DNA of 64,000 nucleotides from Lathyrus oleraceus (Eukaryota; Streptophyta; Magnoliopsida; Fabales; Fabaceae). Numbering within the stretch: the stretch's first letter is position 1; the number at the start of each line of letters is the position of its first letter. The stretch lies in assembly GCF_024323335.1 (NCBI RefSeq), contig NC_066579.1, positions 356,888,900-356,952,899 on the forward strand, given 5' to 3'. Both the position numbers and the translations under genes were made by a program. Shown in pieces: positions 24,362 through 36,800 of this stretch. Under the pieces are notes generated by a model. It was not told the DNA's origin and did no database searches. It saw nothing but the letters and a program-made list of their open reading frames with translations.

Positions 24362-25632
24362 TGTAACACCTCAAAATTTGCCTTCCTCTCTTGGGACTAG
24401 CTTAACATATTGCATATCATTTTTAGGTCATTAGGAATTGCATATTTGCATATCACATGGCTACATTGAGCAAGTCATCCTCCTGGGTCTTGATCAGAAG
24501 ATAAAGAGGTCAAAAGATTCAAGCTGAGGGTTTCATTGGATTGATCATTAACCATCTGAGGATGTGTGATTCAAATTAGGGTTTCATGGTTCCTCAAGGG
24601 AGTTGAGCTTCATCTTGGTTGAAATGGTACATCATCATCATCATGGTTATATCATCACCAAGAGATTCATTATTCATGGCAAGCTTCCTTGAGATTAGGG
24701 TTTTTGACCTCTGGTCAACCCTAATCAACTGCATTGGGCCAATCAGGACTTGGCAAGGAGATGAGGTTTTCAATGGATATGGGGATCATTTTGTGATTAT
24801 ATTGAGCTTATGGAAGCTAGGGTTTCATCATTGAGCCATTTCATCAGGAGTTTGAGGCTCAACTTGATCAGTGCATAGCCAAATTCATCTATCAGTCAGA
24901 AAAGTCAACTGTGCTCAACTGTGCCTGAAATGATGGATTTGGAGGTGGGAGAGGGTTAGATATACTTCATTCATGTCTAAACAAGTTTCATTTGACATTT
25001 CAAACATCAAGAATGGAGAAAATAAAATCAAATGGAAACTTTTCAAAAATAGAAAGTGACTTATAATTGAAAACTGCCAAAAATGGAAAGTTTTCCTCCT
25101 CAAAATTACGTGTCCAAAAATGCTTCAAATGAAATTTTGTTCAACATGAAAGTTGTAGATCTTGCTCTCACCTTTCCAAAAAGTCCAAGAACATGAATTT
25201 CTCATATGTGGTTGGCAAGTTATGGATTGATCATTGTCCAAAAAAGTTGAATTTCAAAGTGGCATAACTTTTGATTCACAAGGCCAAATTGAGTGAGGTT
25301 TCTTTGAGCAAACTCCATTTGACATGTACTATCATGATCCATCATCACATGTCATGAAAACTCATCACATAAAAAGTGCATTTTCAAGTGGACTTAATTT
25401 AAAAAGTGGAGGGAAAAAGTGCATTTTGAGAAATATTCATTATTTTCACTCCATTCCTTTTGCATTAGCTCACAAATGTCATTTGTAACTTGCTCAAACC
25501 AGAAAATTCTACTGTTACATTGCATTGCATGAGTGAGGGTGAATTCGTAATTGTCCATTTAGCATGAAAATGCATTTTCACTAATCCATTCCATTTTTAC
25601 TAATCATGATTACTAACATCATTAACATAACA

Positions 25633-25640
25633 TATATAAA
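25633..25640 (+). promoter_or_regulatory. TATA box of the plus-strand LTR fragment
   Basis: TATATAAA followed by an A/C-rich leader and a CT-rich stretch (about 25700-25740), the same layout as at 11260. Confidence 0.5.
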
Positions 25641-26411
25641 CTAAATTGTAACTGTTTTTTGATTAATCATAACAGAATTTCAGATCTAGATCCAAAATCT
25701 CCAATTCTCTCAACTTTTCATCTTCACTTTTTTTGCAATTTCTTCAAAAACCTTGCTTAGATCTTCATTGTTTCATCATCCACATGCATTATTGAAGCTA
25801 ATTGAAGCAGGATTTCACCATTTCCAAGCCAAATTTTGGACTGTTAAAGTGAGGTGCAACAATGGCAATTCAAGATTTCATCAAGATCGTGCGTAATTGA
25901 GCAACAAGACTTGTTCCATTCACTTCTACAAGCATCATAGAAGTTCTATTTTCACATTTCAAGGCCTAAAACGCGCGATTTAGCAACTGTCCTCAAATTA
26001 AGGTGAGTTTTCGACTTCAATGATTCTTGAAATTGTTTGATGCTTTGGATAGATCTTGTTTAGTAGAAAATTCTGCACTTTGAACCACTAAATTTGGTTG
26101 AGAAACAAGGAAGTTATGATGATTTGAAGTTTCATGCATGTTTATGTTTTGCTTCGATTTTTTTTATTTATCAAGAATTAGATCAAAATAATTATGGATT
26201 CATGATGTACGTCGAAAGACCTTTCCGTTGATATAAAGTTTGTCCAATTTGGTGAACATTTGTTCTTGAGCCTATGAATGTATGAATGTCATGAAGAACT
26301 TGAAAAATTTCAAAAAACATGTGTTAGATCCAATTTCGCGCGCACTGTTCATGCTGCTGATGTTTAAGCGCGCTAGGCTTTAAAAAGTACCACTGTTCAA
26401 TCTTGCTGTAG

Positions 26412-26457
26412 CGCGGCCTCCTTGGCCTAGTGGTTAGATGGGAGGCCTGTAACCGCT
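26412..26457 (+). other. tRNA-like 5' half, cut by the Ogre array
   Basis: GCGGCCTCC, then TGGCCTAGTGGTTAGATGGG, which fits the RNA polymerase III A-box and tRNA D-arm; GGCCTCC (26415-26421) can pair with GGAGGCC (26441-26447). No B-box follows because LTR-a starts at 26458. It could be a SINE head, a tRNA pseudogene half, or part of the LTR. Confidence 0.45.
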
Positions 26458-29400
26458 TGTCGCATCACGCGAAAAACCGGCGGGAAAACAAGAACAACAG
26501 AGCCGCCACCGTGCGTTATTTATCCCAAAAGAGGGAAAGGAAACGCTCAGAGTAAACCTGGGAAAGGACATGGTCTCGCGACCAAAGAGAATGGGATCGG
26601 GAGTCGGTTATGCGAAGGGAAGGTATTAGCACCCCTACGCATCCGTCGTACTCGACGGGATCCACGCACAAAAGGAGGGAAAATGGTTGCTAAACACTGC
26701 TCAAACTCACACACACTGGCTGAAAGAGACACAAGAAAACAAGACTGAAACTGACTCGGCAGGATATCGCGCCCTGGGCCTACTTAGTCTATCAGGCATA
26801 GACATCAGAGTCGAAGTAGTTCGGACTGGGGAAACGACACATGCTCGCTAGGATGTCGCATCCTATGCATACGTATCTCCTTGGACGAAGGAGAATCAGA
26901 GCATTCGTAGCTCGGCTGACACGCACACAAACAAACACAGGCAAAGGCAAACATGGAGCCTGAATGCCAATCACTGGACTTACATCAGCATCCGAACCAA
27001 AACGCACTTAAGGAGGCAAACATGGAGCCTGAATGCCAATCACTGGACTTACATCAGCATCCGAACCTAAACACACGCACACTGGAACCTAACTGCCACT
27101 CGATGGACTTACATCAGCTTCCAAGCACACAACAAGACAAAACAAAAACACAGGCGCCCGGAGAGATCAGCTCATCTCCTGCCTACGTACCTCATCTGGT
27201 ATGAGGATCAGGGCGACGTAGTTCCCCTACAGAGGGATAAAGGACTAGCCTAACCAGATAACAGAGGGAGACACAACACTAGGGAGACTACGACTCGAGC
27301 CTAGATGTTGTCATGCAAAATCAACCCTAAGTTAAGGTTTCTAGCTAACTGGCACAGGGAGCCAGCCTATCCTAGTCCTGACTTGCACAGGAAGCAAGCC
27401 ACACACACACTTAACTTGCACAGGAAGCAAGCCAAGCAAAACCTAACTTGCACAGGAAGCAAGTCTAAACTAACCCTAACTTGCACAGGAAGCAAGTCAA
27501 ACAAACATACAAGCACAGGTAGCACACACTATATACAAACAAGGGCTCACACAAGGGTTAGGTTTTAGTCGAGGGGTCATATCAACCTCAACAAACAAAC
27601 CACTGGAACTGGGTAGTGTTAGCTCTTAACCTTGCCATTGAGGGGCTAAGGTGAAGCAGATGAAAGGTGAGTGAAGATAAGACTTCACAGCTCTTATCCC
27701 TGGCCTGGGAGAGCTTAAGACAAGAATGTGTGGGTTCAGAAAGTGGGAACCCTTCTACACATTTGAAACTGACTCAACTGTACAATTGTACAAGATCTTG
27801 GGTTTGTATCTGCAATGCATCAACACAGTGGTGTGAGCAAAGCAGAAGACACACAGAATAGCAGGGGATAGATTGCATATCCCTTGGGTTCTGCCAATTG
27901 CCTCTTCACTTAGGAGGTCTTTGACTCTATGCAAGGACAAAAGTAAACAGTCACAAACATTGCCTCTTAAGGAGGACTTCAGACAGTTGCCTGGCCAAGT
28001 AACAGGCCAGGTCTTCCAGACTACATGAAGTAAAGGAATTATACCTCAAGCAAGTTGCTACTTAAAGCAAAGCAAAGCAAAAGTTCACAAGGAACTAAAA
28101 GCAACTAAAGTACCTGAAATCAGTCAAGCACAGTTAGTATACAAGTCAAAGTTAAATCAGAATGAAACAAAGGTTAACAGTCATCACAAGCAGATAGGTG
28201 TGCAATGCACAAGGTTCAAGGCATGTGAGCCAAGCAACCTACAAAACAAGCATGTTAGTCATGATAAACAAGCACACTCAATCAATTTGTATTGGTCTCA
28301 TTGAAGCATTTGTGGCTTAACCTGAAAACATGAGCTCAAAGGTGAGTAACAGGACCACTAGGACAAGCCTAGGGTCAAAAGAGAATGAGAAAGTCAAAAC
28401 AGCAAATGACAAGTGTCCAAAATCATGTTCAAACATTCAAGAAACAAAACCAATTGGGTTCACATTCATATCAATCATCATCATCATTTCATGAACAAAT
28501 TAGGTCAAGGTATAGCAAACAGAAGCTCATAGAAGTCAACAGCAAGACTTAACTCAAAAGCAATCTTAAACATTTCCAAAAATCACCAAATAAATCATGG
28601 TCAATCATAACCCACAGCATGGTAAGCATGTCAAATTTCATCTCATTTGGACAAGTGGAAGGCAGTCAATAAAAATCAGAAAGTCAAAGCCATTTTGAAC
28701 ATGCTCAAAGAAGTCAACCAAACATGCATCAACTTAGAAAAATCATAAATCAGAAATGGTGTATGATAAATGAATGGGACTAAAACCATGGCAAAGATGA
28801 GGATGTCTAGTTATCTCATGTAAAATTTCATGTCCATCTAATAAAGTATGAGAATTTCACAAATGAAATGGGAACAAGTGTCACATGAGGTCAACATTTG
28901 ACCAAGCAGGGGAGAAAATCTCAAACAATTAGGAAATGCCACAAATAATTCCAAGAAAATTCACATGTAAACTAGACATACAAGAGTAGGTTCATGCAAA
29001 AAATCAAACCAATTGGAGGTCAAGAAGCATGGTATCAAAAATCATCAAGTTGGACATCAATGGTGTGACACAAATTGTCACACCCTAATTCAAAAAATCA
29101 TAACTCACAAACCAGCAATGATAAATTCACAAACTCTACACCAAAATCACCATGAGTATGTCTAGTTTAAGCACAAAACATTTGGGAGCCATTGGATAAA
29201 GTATCATCATTTCACAAATGTTTTGGCAAAGTGTACAAAATATGAGCACATTCTACAAACCCTAATGCCATTTAAAAACCATCCATCAAAAAATTCCGGA
29301 AAAAATATGATTAAAAACTAGAGATTGTGATGAACATTCCACAAAAAACCCCGTGAAAATTGGATTTGAAATGAGTGAAATATGATTTTTCAAAGTTGAG

Positions 29401-31316
29401 TAACCAAAGTGAAATAAAATATGAAATTAAAATGAATTAATTGGATTTACTAATGAACCGGATGGCAATCTTGTAATTTTGGATTTCATTAATCAAAACG
29501 ACGCCGTTTAGGCGCGGCCAGGGAAATGTTCCTATTGGCTGGCATGGGGAACAGTAAGATGCACATGCGTGATACAGATTTTCTGGAAAAAATATTAGGG
29601 TTTGGCCATGTACAGTGAACACTCATCCCTTCCAATCAGCTCGAAAAAATTTTATGCCCAGAATTTGAAATCAAAAAGGGCATTCGAATCAACACTCCAT
29701 GCTCATCAATATTACAGCAACAAAAATCATAGAATCATGCTCACGAGAGAGATCAAAGCTCAAACACATTCATACATGACACTTTAAGGCAACATAACTT
29801 CCTTAATATGCGACCATTTTCGATGAGGCAAAGCTTAAAACAATCAGCATTGCAAGACCTTCATAATGCATAACATGGTTTTGGAAAATGAGAGATTCGA
29901 AAAACCATACCAGATTTGAAGAACAGAGTTGGGTTGTGGTCGTTTGGTTGCAAAGAGGCGAACCAGATCCCCCTTGTGGTCTGTATGTATGAATGGTCAA
30001 GTGTGGAGTGCTCATACGCCTTGCTTCTAGCTTCCAACAAGTTCTGCCATGGATGCTGCTTGAAAAAGACAGTCCATGAATCTTGATTACAGTTGGTTTA
30101 GGATGATGGAAATGTGCTCATAATGAAGAGAGATGGTGAAGCAAGTAAGGCAAGGCTTGGTCTCTTTGAGGATTTTGGCAGATTTTTGAAAATGCACAAA
30201 ATGAGGTTTGAGAGAATGAAATGAAATCTGAGTTGGTGTGGCTGCTACTAGGGTTTGTAATTGACAGAAAATGATCTTAAGATCTGCTGTTTGATGTTGC
30301 TTGTGGTACTGAATCAAAGGCCATGAAAATGTGGGATGGAGTAGTTGAAAGTTGTACTTTTGGCCAATTTTCAAGCAAGTAGGGAATGGCTACATGTACT
30401 GCACAAGAATGGGCTTCCAACAAGTTTTAATCAACATTTCAGAACATGTTTGAATGGTAGAAATGGTTGGGAATGATTATTTTGAAAAGTCAAAATTCAA
30501 CTCACTTGAAATTAATTAAGGCAAGTTCAAAAATGGCATTTTGATTGGTGAAGTTTTGGTACATGAAAATTACATTTTTGGAAAGAGGGGATCAAATGTG
30601 ACTTGTAGGAAAAAACCCCACCAAATTTGGCCAAATGGTTTGAGAGATATGGCCTTTTGAAGTTCAAGAATTTCTGAAAATGATTTGATCATATCTTGCC
30701 AACCATACATGGGAATTGAGTGTTCTTGGACTTTTTGGAAATGGGAGAACAAGATCTTCAACTTTGATGTTGGGCAAAAATTCATTTGAAGCTTGTATCA
30801 TGATGTAAGTTTGAGGATCAAGACTTTCCATTTTTGGTAAGTTTCAGTTACAGGTCCAGTTTCCATTTTTGGAAATTTCTGATCTGGCTTCAAATTCTTC
30901 CATGATGGTGTTTGACATGATATATGAGGCCTATTTGGACATGAATGAGACCTCTCAAACCAAGTCCAACCATCAAACCACTGATTAAATGGACAGTTGA
31001 CCAACAGTTGACTTTTAGGGTTTCTGACTGATTGTGCATTGACTGATGACTTCTGAACATCCAAACCTTGACCAAAACACTTCAAATGGATCTCCAAGTC
31101 ATGTGAACATGCTGGACCAACCCTAGGGCCTTGGCTCCTTGAGAAATGTGCTTGCTTGCTTGACTGACTGATCTCCTGACCAGTTTGACCTAATTTCTTG
31201 ATTGGCTTGCACTTGAGGCAACTGGGACAATGCAATGCTATGCAATGGACCATGATATGCTATGACCTAATATGAAAATGTATGTACAATGATGGGTGCA
31301 AATTTGAGGTGCTACA
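26458..31316 (-). repeat. Ogre LTR-a
   Basis: 4859 bp. Plus-strand edges are TGTCGCATCACG and AGGTGCTACA, so on its own strand it runs TGTAGCACC...TGCGACA. It holds a three-unit direct repeat (about 26953-27115, each unit ending in a GGACTTACATCAGC phrase) and the ACAGGAA hairpin array (27349-27497). No ORF with a domain is present. I find no clear TATA box on the minus strand. It abuts a polypurine tract on the right, so it acts as the 3' LTR of internal 1. Confidence 0.93.
27349..27497. repeat. LTR hairpin array with constant loop and changing arms
   Basis: Five hairpins of about 33-bp period start at 27349, 27382, 27415, 27446 and 27479. The first has arms CTGGC/GCCAG around ACAGGGA; the others CTTGC/GCAAG (two extend to ACTTGC/GCAAGT) around ACAGGAA. 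LTR-b has the same at about 44677-44826; LTR-c has a damaged version at about 61955-62105. Confidence 0.85.
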
Positions 31317-31328
31317 GCTGCCCCTATT
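31317..31328 (-). other. Ogre copy 1 polypurine tract
   Basis: On the minus strand AATAGGGGCAGC abuts TGTAGCACC, the start of LTR-a. It is short and interrupted by one T and two C, as reported for some Tat-lineage elements. Confidence 0.75.
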
Positions 31329-31449
31329 CAATCAGCTGGGAACCCGAATGGATGAGAGCAACGGCTGTCAGACTTTCAGGGTAAACAGGGATTGAATACC
31401 AAGAACCGTAGAAATTTGCACTCTGCCGGATATGATACAAGAAGAACCA

Positions 31450-32475
31450 CGTCATTTACTGATGACGCCTACAATTGACAACTTCAGAAGAGCGAAACCA
31501 TTTACCGATGGTTAGAAACTGGTAACTTGATATTTACCGATATCAACTTCAGCAAGACCATTTACCGATGACTGCTGGGAAACAACTTGATGTTAAAAGG
31601 AAGCAAAACCATTTACCGATGGTGGCTTCAAAGAAACTTGACATTTACCGATATCAACTTCAACTCGACCATTTACCGATGGCTACTGCAACTGGGGATT
31701 TGATATTTACCGATATCGAAGAAAACGGGGCCATTTACCGATGGCGTCTCCACTTGAGGAGGAACAAAATCTTTGTGGTGTAATCAAACAAGACGTTTAC
31801 CGACGTCTTCTGGGGATCTTGATTTTATCAACAAAGAAACAAAGCATGACCAGACATTTACCGGTGACTGGGATGAGACTCGATGTTTACCGACATCGAA
31901 AGATGATGTTTACCGACATCCAAAAACGACCAGACATTTACCAATGACCGGGGAACACTTCACTAAGGGAAAAAACAAATATTTGCAACTGGAAACCAGA
32001 TAGGACATTTACCGATGACTCTACTGGGGATCTCTAGCTGGGGATTATCAGACATTTACCGATGACTGCAGAAAAGACTCAATGTTTACCGACATCGAAA
32101 GATGATGTTTACCGACATCAAAAAATGACCAGACATTTACCGATGACTGGGGAGAAAACCTGATGTTTACAGACATCAAAACAATGATGACCAGACATTT
32201 ACCGATGACTGGAGAGAAAACCCGATGTTTACAGACACCGAAACAATGGTGTTTACCGACACCAAAAATGATGAACAGACATTTACTGATGACTGGCGAG
32301 AATACCCGATGTTTACAGACACCGAAACAATGGTGTTTACCGACACCAAAAATGATGACCAGACATTTACTGATGACTGGGGAGACTCCCGATGTTTACA
32401 GACACCGAAACAATGGTATTTACCGACACCAAACAAAGAAACACACGCGGGTGCTAGCATGACACTTACCGATAT
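31450..32475. repeat. TTTACCGA dyad array (about 30 units)
   Basis: About 30 cores of TTTACCGA (a few TTTACAGA, TTTACTGA or CTTACCGA), every 20-60 bp. Each is flanked by arms that are reverse complements, and the arms differ between units: CGTCA/TGACG (31450), AACCA/TGGTT (31496), TTGATA/TATCAA (31527), AAGACG/CGTCTT (31790), TCGATG/CATCGA (31880), TGGTG/CACCA (32247). Some later units with AGACA/TGACT or GATG/CACC arms have one mismatch. Copy 2 carries the same array at 48767-49792. Confidence 0.9.
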
Positions 32476-33670
32476 CACAAGAACGACTTCTTAGATATGT
32501 CAAGGCAAGGTTGACCACTTGCTGGGGGTCTCACTGGGGAGAAACAAACTTTCTGTCACCAACGGGTGAGGTAATAAACTTCTGTGGGGATATCAATCCT
32601 GAATGCTGTCAAGAGCAACTGTAGCAGACTTGCTGTGCTGATGTTGAATGAAATGATCCGCCTCTGCCGGGGATACGGTCTGGTGAGGTTAACACATGAA
32701 TGCATATGTTTGAATTTTTCTATGGCGTAATGCTCCATATTGAATGGGAATGCTACGCAGTTTTGAGGATGCAATGATCACTAAAGTGCAAGAATGCAAA
32801 AATGATGAAAAAAACTCCGGCTGGGGAGCCAAAACTGATCGGGTACTCCAACTCTGCGGGGAGACTCTGCAGGGAGAGCAACGACTTCTCACTCATGTTG
32901 GAGAATAGCACTGCTGCTGGGGAAAGGTAAACTCCGCTGGGGATATCCTTCAGTCCTCAGATAGGATAAATGCTGGAGATAAATTTCAATGAACCTGCCT
33001 CACTCGGGGAGGAAATCGGCAAATATAGGCCTGCTGGGAATAGGCAATCCTTAGATCTGTTGGGGAATAGAAGGCACTATCCACAGACGTCTCCGCAGGG
33101 GAACATAGCTCTGATAGCTTCCAAACTTGCTTGGGGAAAATATCTGCTGAGGAAACGTCCTCACAGATGCCAACCTGAAAAACAGCACAACAAAATGCCC
33201 CCAGGGGATACATGGACAAGATACGCTCAAGTGTCCTCAACATTCAAAAGGATTTTCAAATGTTTTATCTTTCTGCACGTTATTGTGTAGCCTTCATGTT
33301 CTTATATGCAATGCTTATCAAAAATTCGGACATTTTTGCAAACAAAACAGTAAAAATAAAAACCAAAGAGCTATTTATCTGAATAACGACTTTTATTGAT
33401 TGAAAATGCGCCTGAAGAGGCAAATACATTGGGAAGCAATTCCTAGAAAGAGGTAATTGCGCACAAAAGGAAAAATCTATCATAATGGCAATGTGAACAC
33501 GGCATCCACTATTTCCTAATTCTGTTATAACTCACAGATCATCAGTTTTCCTCCCAACTCCTTGCTTTCTGAGAAGAAATGACTGGACGGATCACATCTT
33601 TCGAGATGGCAGATGACAAAGCTTGATGAAGTACAGACAACTTAGACTGTAGTCTTCGCTTTAATCCCTC

Positions 33671-33880
33671 TTTTGGCTGGATCGCCCTTTCGGGTTTTCA
33701 ATCCACCGGGATACCCATTTTTGCCTAAGCCGCCCTTGCGGGTTTTCGACTTACCGGGTGTACAAATTCTTTTCATTTTATCCCTAATTTTTGCCCGAAC
33801 CTTTTCTTTCTGTTTTTTGGTTCGTCGGGATGCCCTTTTTTTGCCTGGACTCTTTTAGTCTTTTTGTCCAGCGGGTCAAT
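33671..33880. repeat. Four-unit hairpin block immediately after the pol stop
   Basis: Four units of about 50-60 bp share the frame ttttgcc - arm - T-rich loop - arm' - cggg. Arm pairs are GGAT/ATCC (33679, 33701), TAAG/CTTA (33726, 33750), CGAACC/GGTTCG (33796, 33819) and CTGGAC/GTCCAG (33845, 33866). On the transcribed strand the block begins within 15 bases of the pol stop codon. Copy 2 has it at about 50985-51194. Confidence 0.8.
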
Positions 33881-36800
33881 TTATGCGAAGTATTTTTTGA
33901 CTACATCTGAGTTAACAGGAGACGGAAAATCTTCACCATCCATAGTTGTAAGCATCAAGGCTCCACCGGAGAAGACCTTCTTCACAACATACGGACCTTC
34001 ATAATTAGGAGTCCACTTGCCCCTGTTATCTGTACCGGGAGGGAGGATCCTCTTCAAAACTAGATCACCGATCTGATAGCTTCGAGGACGCACCTTCTGA
34101 TCAAAGGCTCGCTTCATCCTTCTCTGATACAACTGTCCATGGCATACAGCTGCTAGCCGTCTCTCCTCGATAAGGCTCAACTCGTTAAACCTTGTTCGAA
34201 TCCACTCGGCTTCGTCCAGCTTGACATCCAATAAAACTCTCAGAGAAGGAATCTCCACTTCAACAGGTAGGACAGCTTCCATACCATACACAAGGGAGTA
34301 GGGGGTTGCCCCGGTCGACGTACGCACTGAGGTACGGTACCCATGCAAAGCGAAAGGCAGCATCTCATGCCAATCCTTGTACGTAACGACCATCTTCTGC
34401 ACAATCTTCTTGATATTCTTGTTCGCCGCTTCTACAGCACCATTCATCTTCGGTCTGTAAGGAGAAGAATTGTGATGTTCAATCTTGAAATCTTTACAAA
34501 GCTCTTTCATCATCTTGTTGTTGAGATTCGAACCATTGTCAGTGATGATTCTCTCAGGAACTCCATAACGACATATGATTTCTTTCTTGATGAACCGGGT
34601 AACCACTTGTTTGGTAACGTTAGCATAGGAAGCTGCTTCCACCCATTTGGTGAAATAGTCAATCGCAACCAAGATGAAGCGATGTCCATTCGAAGCAGTA
34701 GGCTCAATCTTCCCAATCATATCAATGCCCCACATGGCAAACGGCCAAGGCGAATTCATGACATTCAGAGGGCTTGGTGGTACATGCACCTTATCAGCAT
34801 AAATTTGACACTTATGGCACTTCCGAGCATACTTGAAACAATCGGATTCCATAGTCATCCAGTAATAACCCGCTCTCAACAATTTCTTAGCCATTGCATG
34901 TCCGCCGGCATGAGTACCGAAGGAACCTTCATGAACTTCCTGCATTAACATGTCCGCCTCGGGTCTGTCCACGCATCTGAGCAAGACCATGTCAAAGTTT
35001 CTCTTATACAACACATCATCCTGATTCAAATAGAAGCTTCCAGCTAGCCTTCTCAGGGTTTTCTTGTCATTCTTCGACGCACCTTCAGGATACTCCTGAG
35101 TCTTGAGGAAGTTCTTGATGTCATAATACCACGGCTTCTCATCAATCACAACAGACTCGGCTGCAAACACATACGCAGGCCTCTCAAGTCGATTCACCGC
35201 AACATGTGGCACATGATTCCACCAATGAACTTTGATCATAGACGACAAAGTAGCCAAAGCATCAGCCATCTGATTCTCATCCCGGGGGACATGATACAAC
35301 TTCACCTTCTTGAAGAACGTCAGTATTCTTCTGGTGTAATCTCTATACGGAATCAAATGCGGCTGGTTCGTATTCCAATCTCCGTTGACTTGATTGACCA
35401 CTAGAGCTGAATCTCCATAAATGTCAAGAGTTTTGATCCTCAGATCAATGGCTTCTTCTATCCCCATGATACAAGCCTCATACTCAGCTTCGTTGTTGGT
35501 GACGTCAAACGTCAATCTGGCAGAAAAAGGTATATGAGCACCTTTAGGATTGATCAATACTGCCCCAACACCGTTACCGTTCATATTCACAGCCCCATCA
35601 AACATCAGTGTCCATTTGTCATCCGGATCCGGTCCTTCCTCGACAAGAGGCTCTTCGCAATCTTTCATCTTAAGATACATGATGTCTTCATCAGGGAATT
35701 CAAACATCATAGGCTGATAATCTTCAATCGGTTGCTCGGCGAGGTAGTCTGACAGAATACTACCTTTGATGGCCTTTTGTGACGTGTACTGAATATCATA
35801 TTCTGTTAGAATCATCTGCCAACGAGCAACGCGTCCGGTGAGAGCTGGTTTCTCAAAGATGTACTTCACTGGATCCATCTTAGAAATCAATAAGGTAGTA
35901 TGGTTCAACATATACTGCCTCAGTCGGCGAGCAGCCCAGGCCAAAGCACAGCAAGTTTTCTCGAGCAGTGAATATCTTGTTTCACAGTCGGTAAACTTTT
36001 TGCTAAGGTAGTATATGGCATGCTCTTTTCGACCAGACTCGTCATGCTGTCCCAATACACACCCCATCGAGTTCTCAGTCACTGACAGGTACATTATCAG
36101 AGGTCTCCCTGGAACTGGAGGTATAAGGATTGGAGGTTTCTGTAAATACTCTTTAATCTTGTCAAAAGCTTTCTGACAATCATCATTCCACTTGATCGCC
36201 TGATTCTTTCTGAGCAGTTTGAAAATTGGTTCGCACGTGGCTGTTAGATGAGATATGAACCTTGCAATGTAGTTCAACCTCCCTAAAAACCCACGGACTT
36301 GCTTCTCCGTTTTTGGTTCAGGCATCTCTTGAATAGCTTTGACTTTTGCTGGATCAACCTCAATCCCTTTCTCACTGACAATGAAGCCTAAAAGCTTCCC
36401 TGATCTCACCCCAAACGTACACTTGTTCGGATTCAACCTCAGCTTGAACTTTCTCAACCGGTCAAACAGCTTCTGCAAATTAACCAGGTGCTCCTCTTCT
36501 GTCTGCGACTTCGCAATCATATCATCTACGTACACTTCAATTTCTTTGTGCATCATGTCATGAAAGAGAGTCGTCATTGCCCTCTGATAGGTAGCACCAG
36601 CATTCTTTAGCCCAAATGGCATCACCTTATAGCAGAACGTGCCCCAAGGTGTAATGAATGTCGTCTTTTCCATGTCCTCTGGCGCCATCTTGATCTGATT
36701 ATATCCAGAGAAACCATCCATGAAAGAGAATACCGAGGATTGAGCCGTATTATCAACCAATACATCAATGTGAGGTAATGGGAAATCATCTTTCGGACTC

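Larger units (their letters stand above)
24362..26457 (+). repeat. Truncated Ogre-like LTR, plus orientation
   Basis: Begins TGTAACACCTCAAAATTTGC, the Ogre LTR start. It carries a TATA box at 25633-25640 (TATATAAA) about 1.27 kb in and ends abruptly at 26457 where the Ogre array begins. The last 46 bases look tRNA-like. No coding domain is seen. Confidence 0.6.
31329..33880 (-). other. Ogre copy 1 long 3' UTR
   Basis: 2.55 kb between the pol stop (33881) and the polypurine tract, without a coding domain. In transcription order it holds four large hairpins (33671-33880), about 1.2 kb of sequence sprinkled with CTGGGGA phrases, and then the TTTACCGA array (31450-32475). The 3' UTR of Ogre-type elements is known to be hypervariable and a source of satellite repeats. 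Confidence 0.85.

Noticed and set aside
31450..32475. CRISPR array
   Set aside because: Units are short, irregularly spaced and embedded in a retrotransposon 3' UTR in a plant genome; there are no constant repeats with unique spacers and no cas genes.
32163..32494. Small proteins encoded by the TTTACCGA array (frames of 89-100 residues on both strands)
   Set aside because: Open only because the repeat lacks stops; the peptide is a periodic artefact and the array changes unit by unit.
34343..34948. 201-residue frame opposite the Ogre integrase (also 51657-52262)
   Set aside because: Antisense shadow of a strongly supported coding frame; no recognisable domain.
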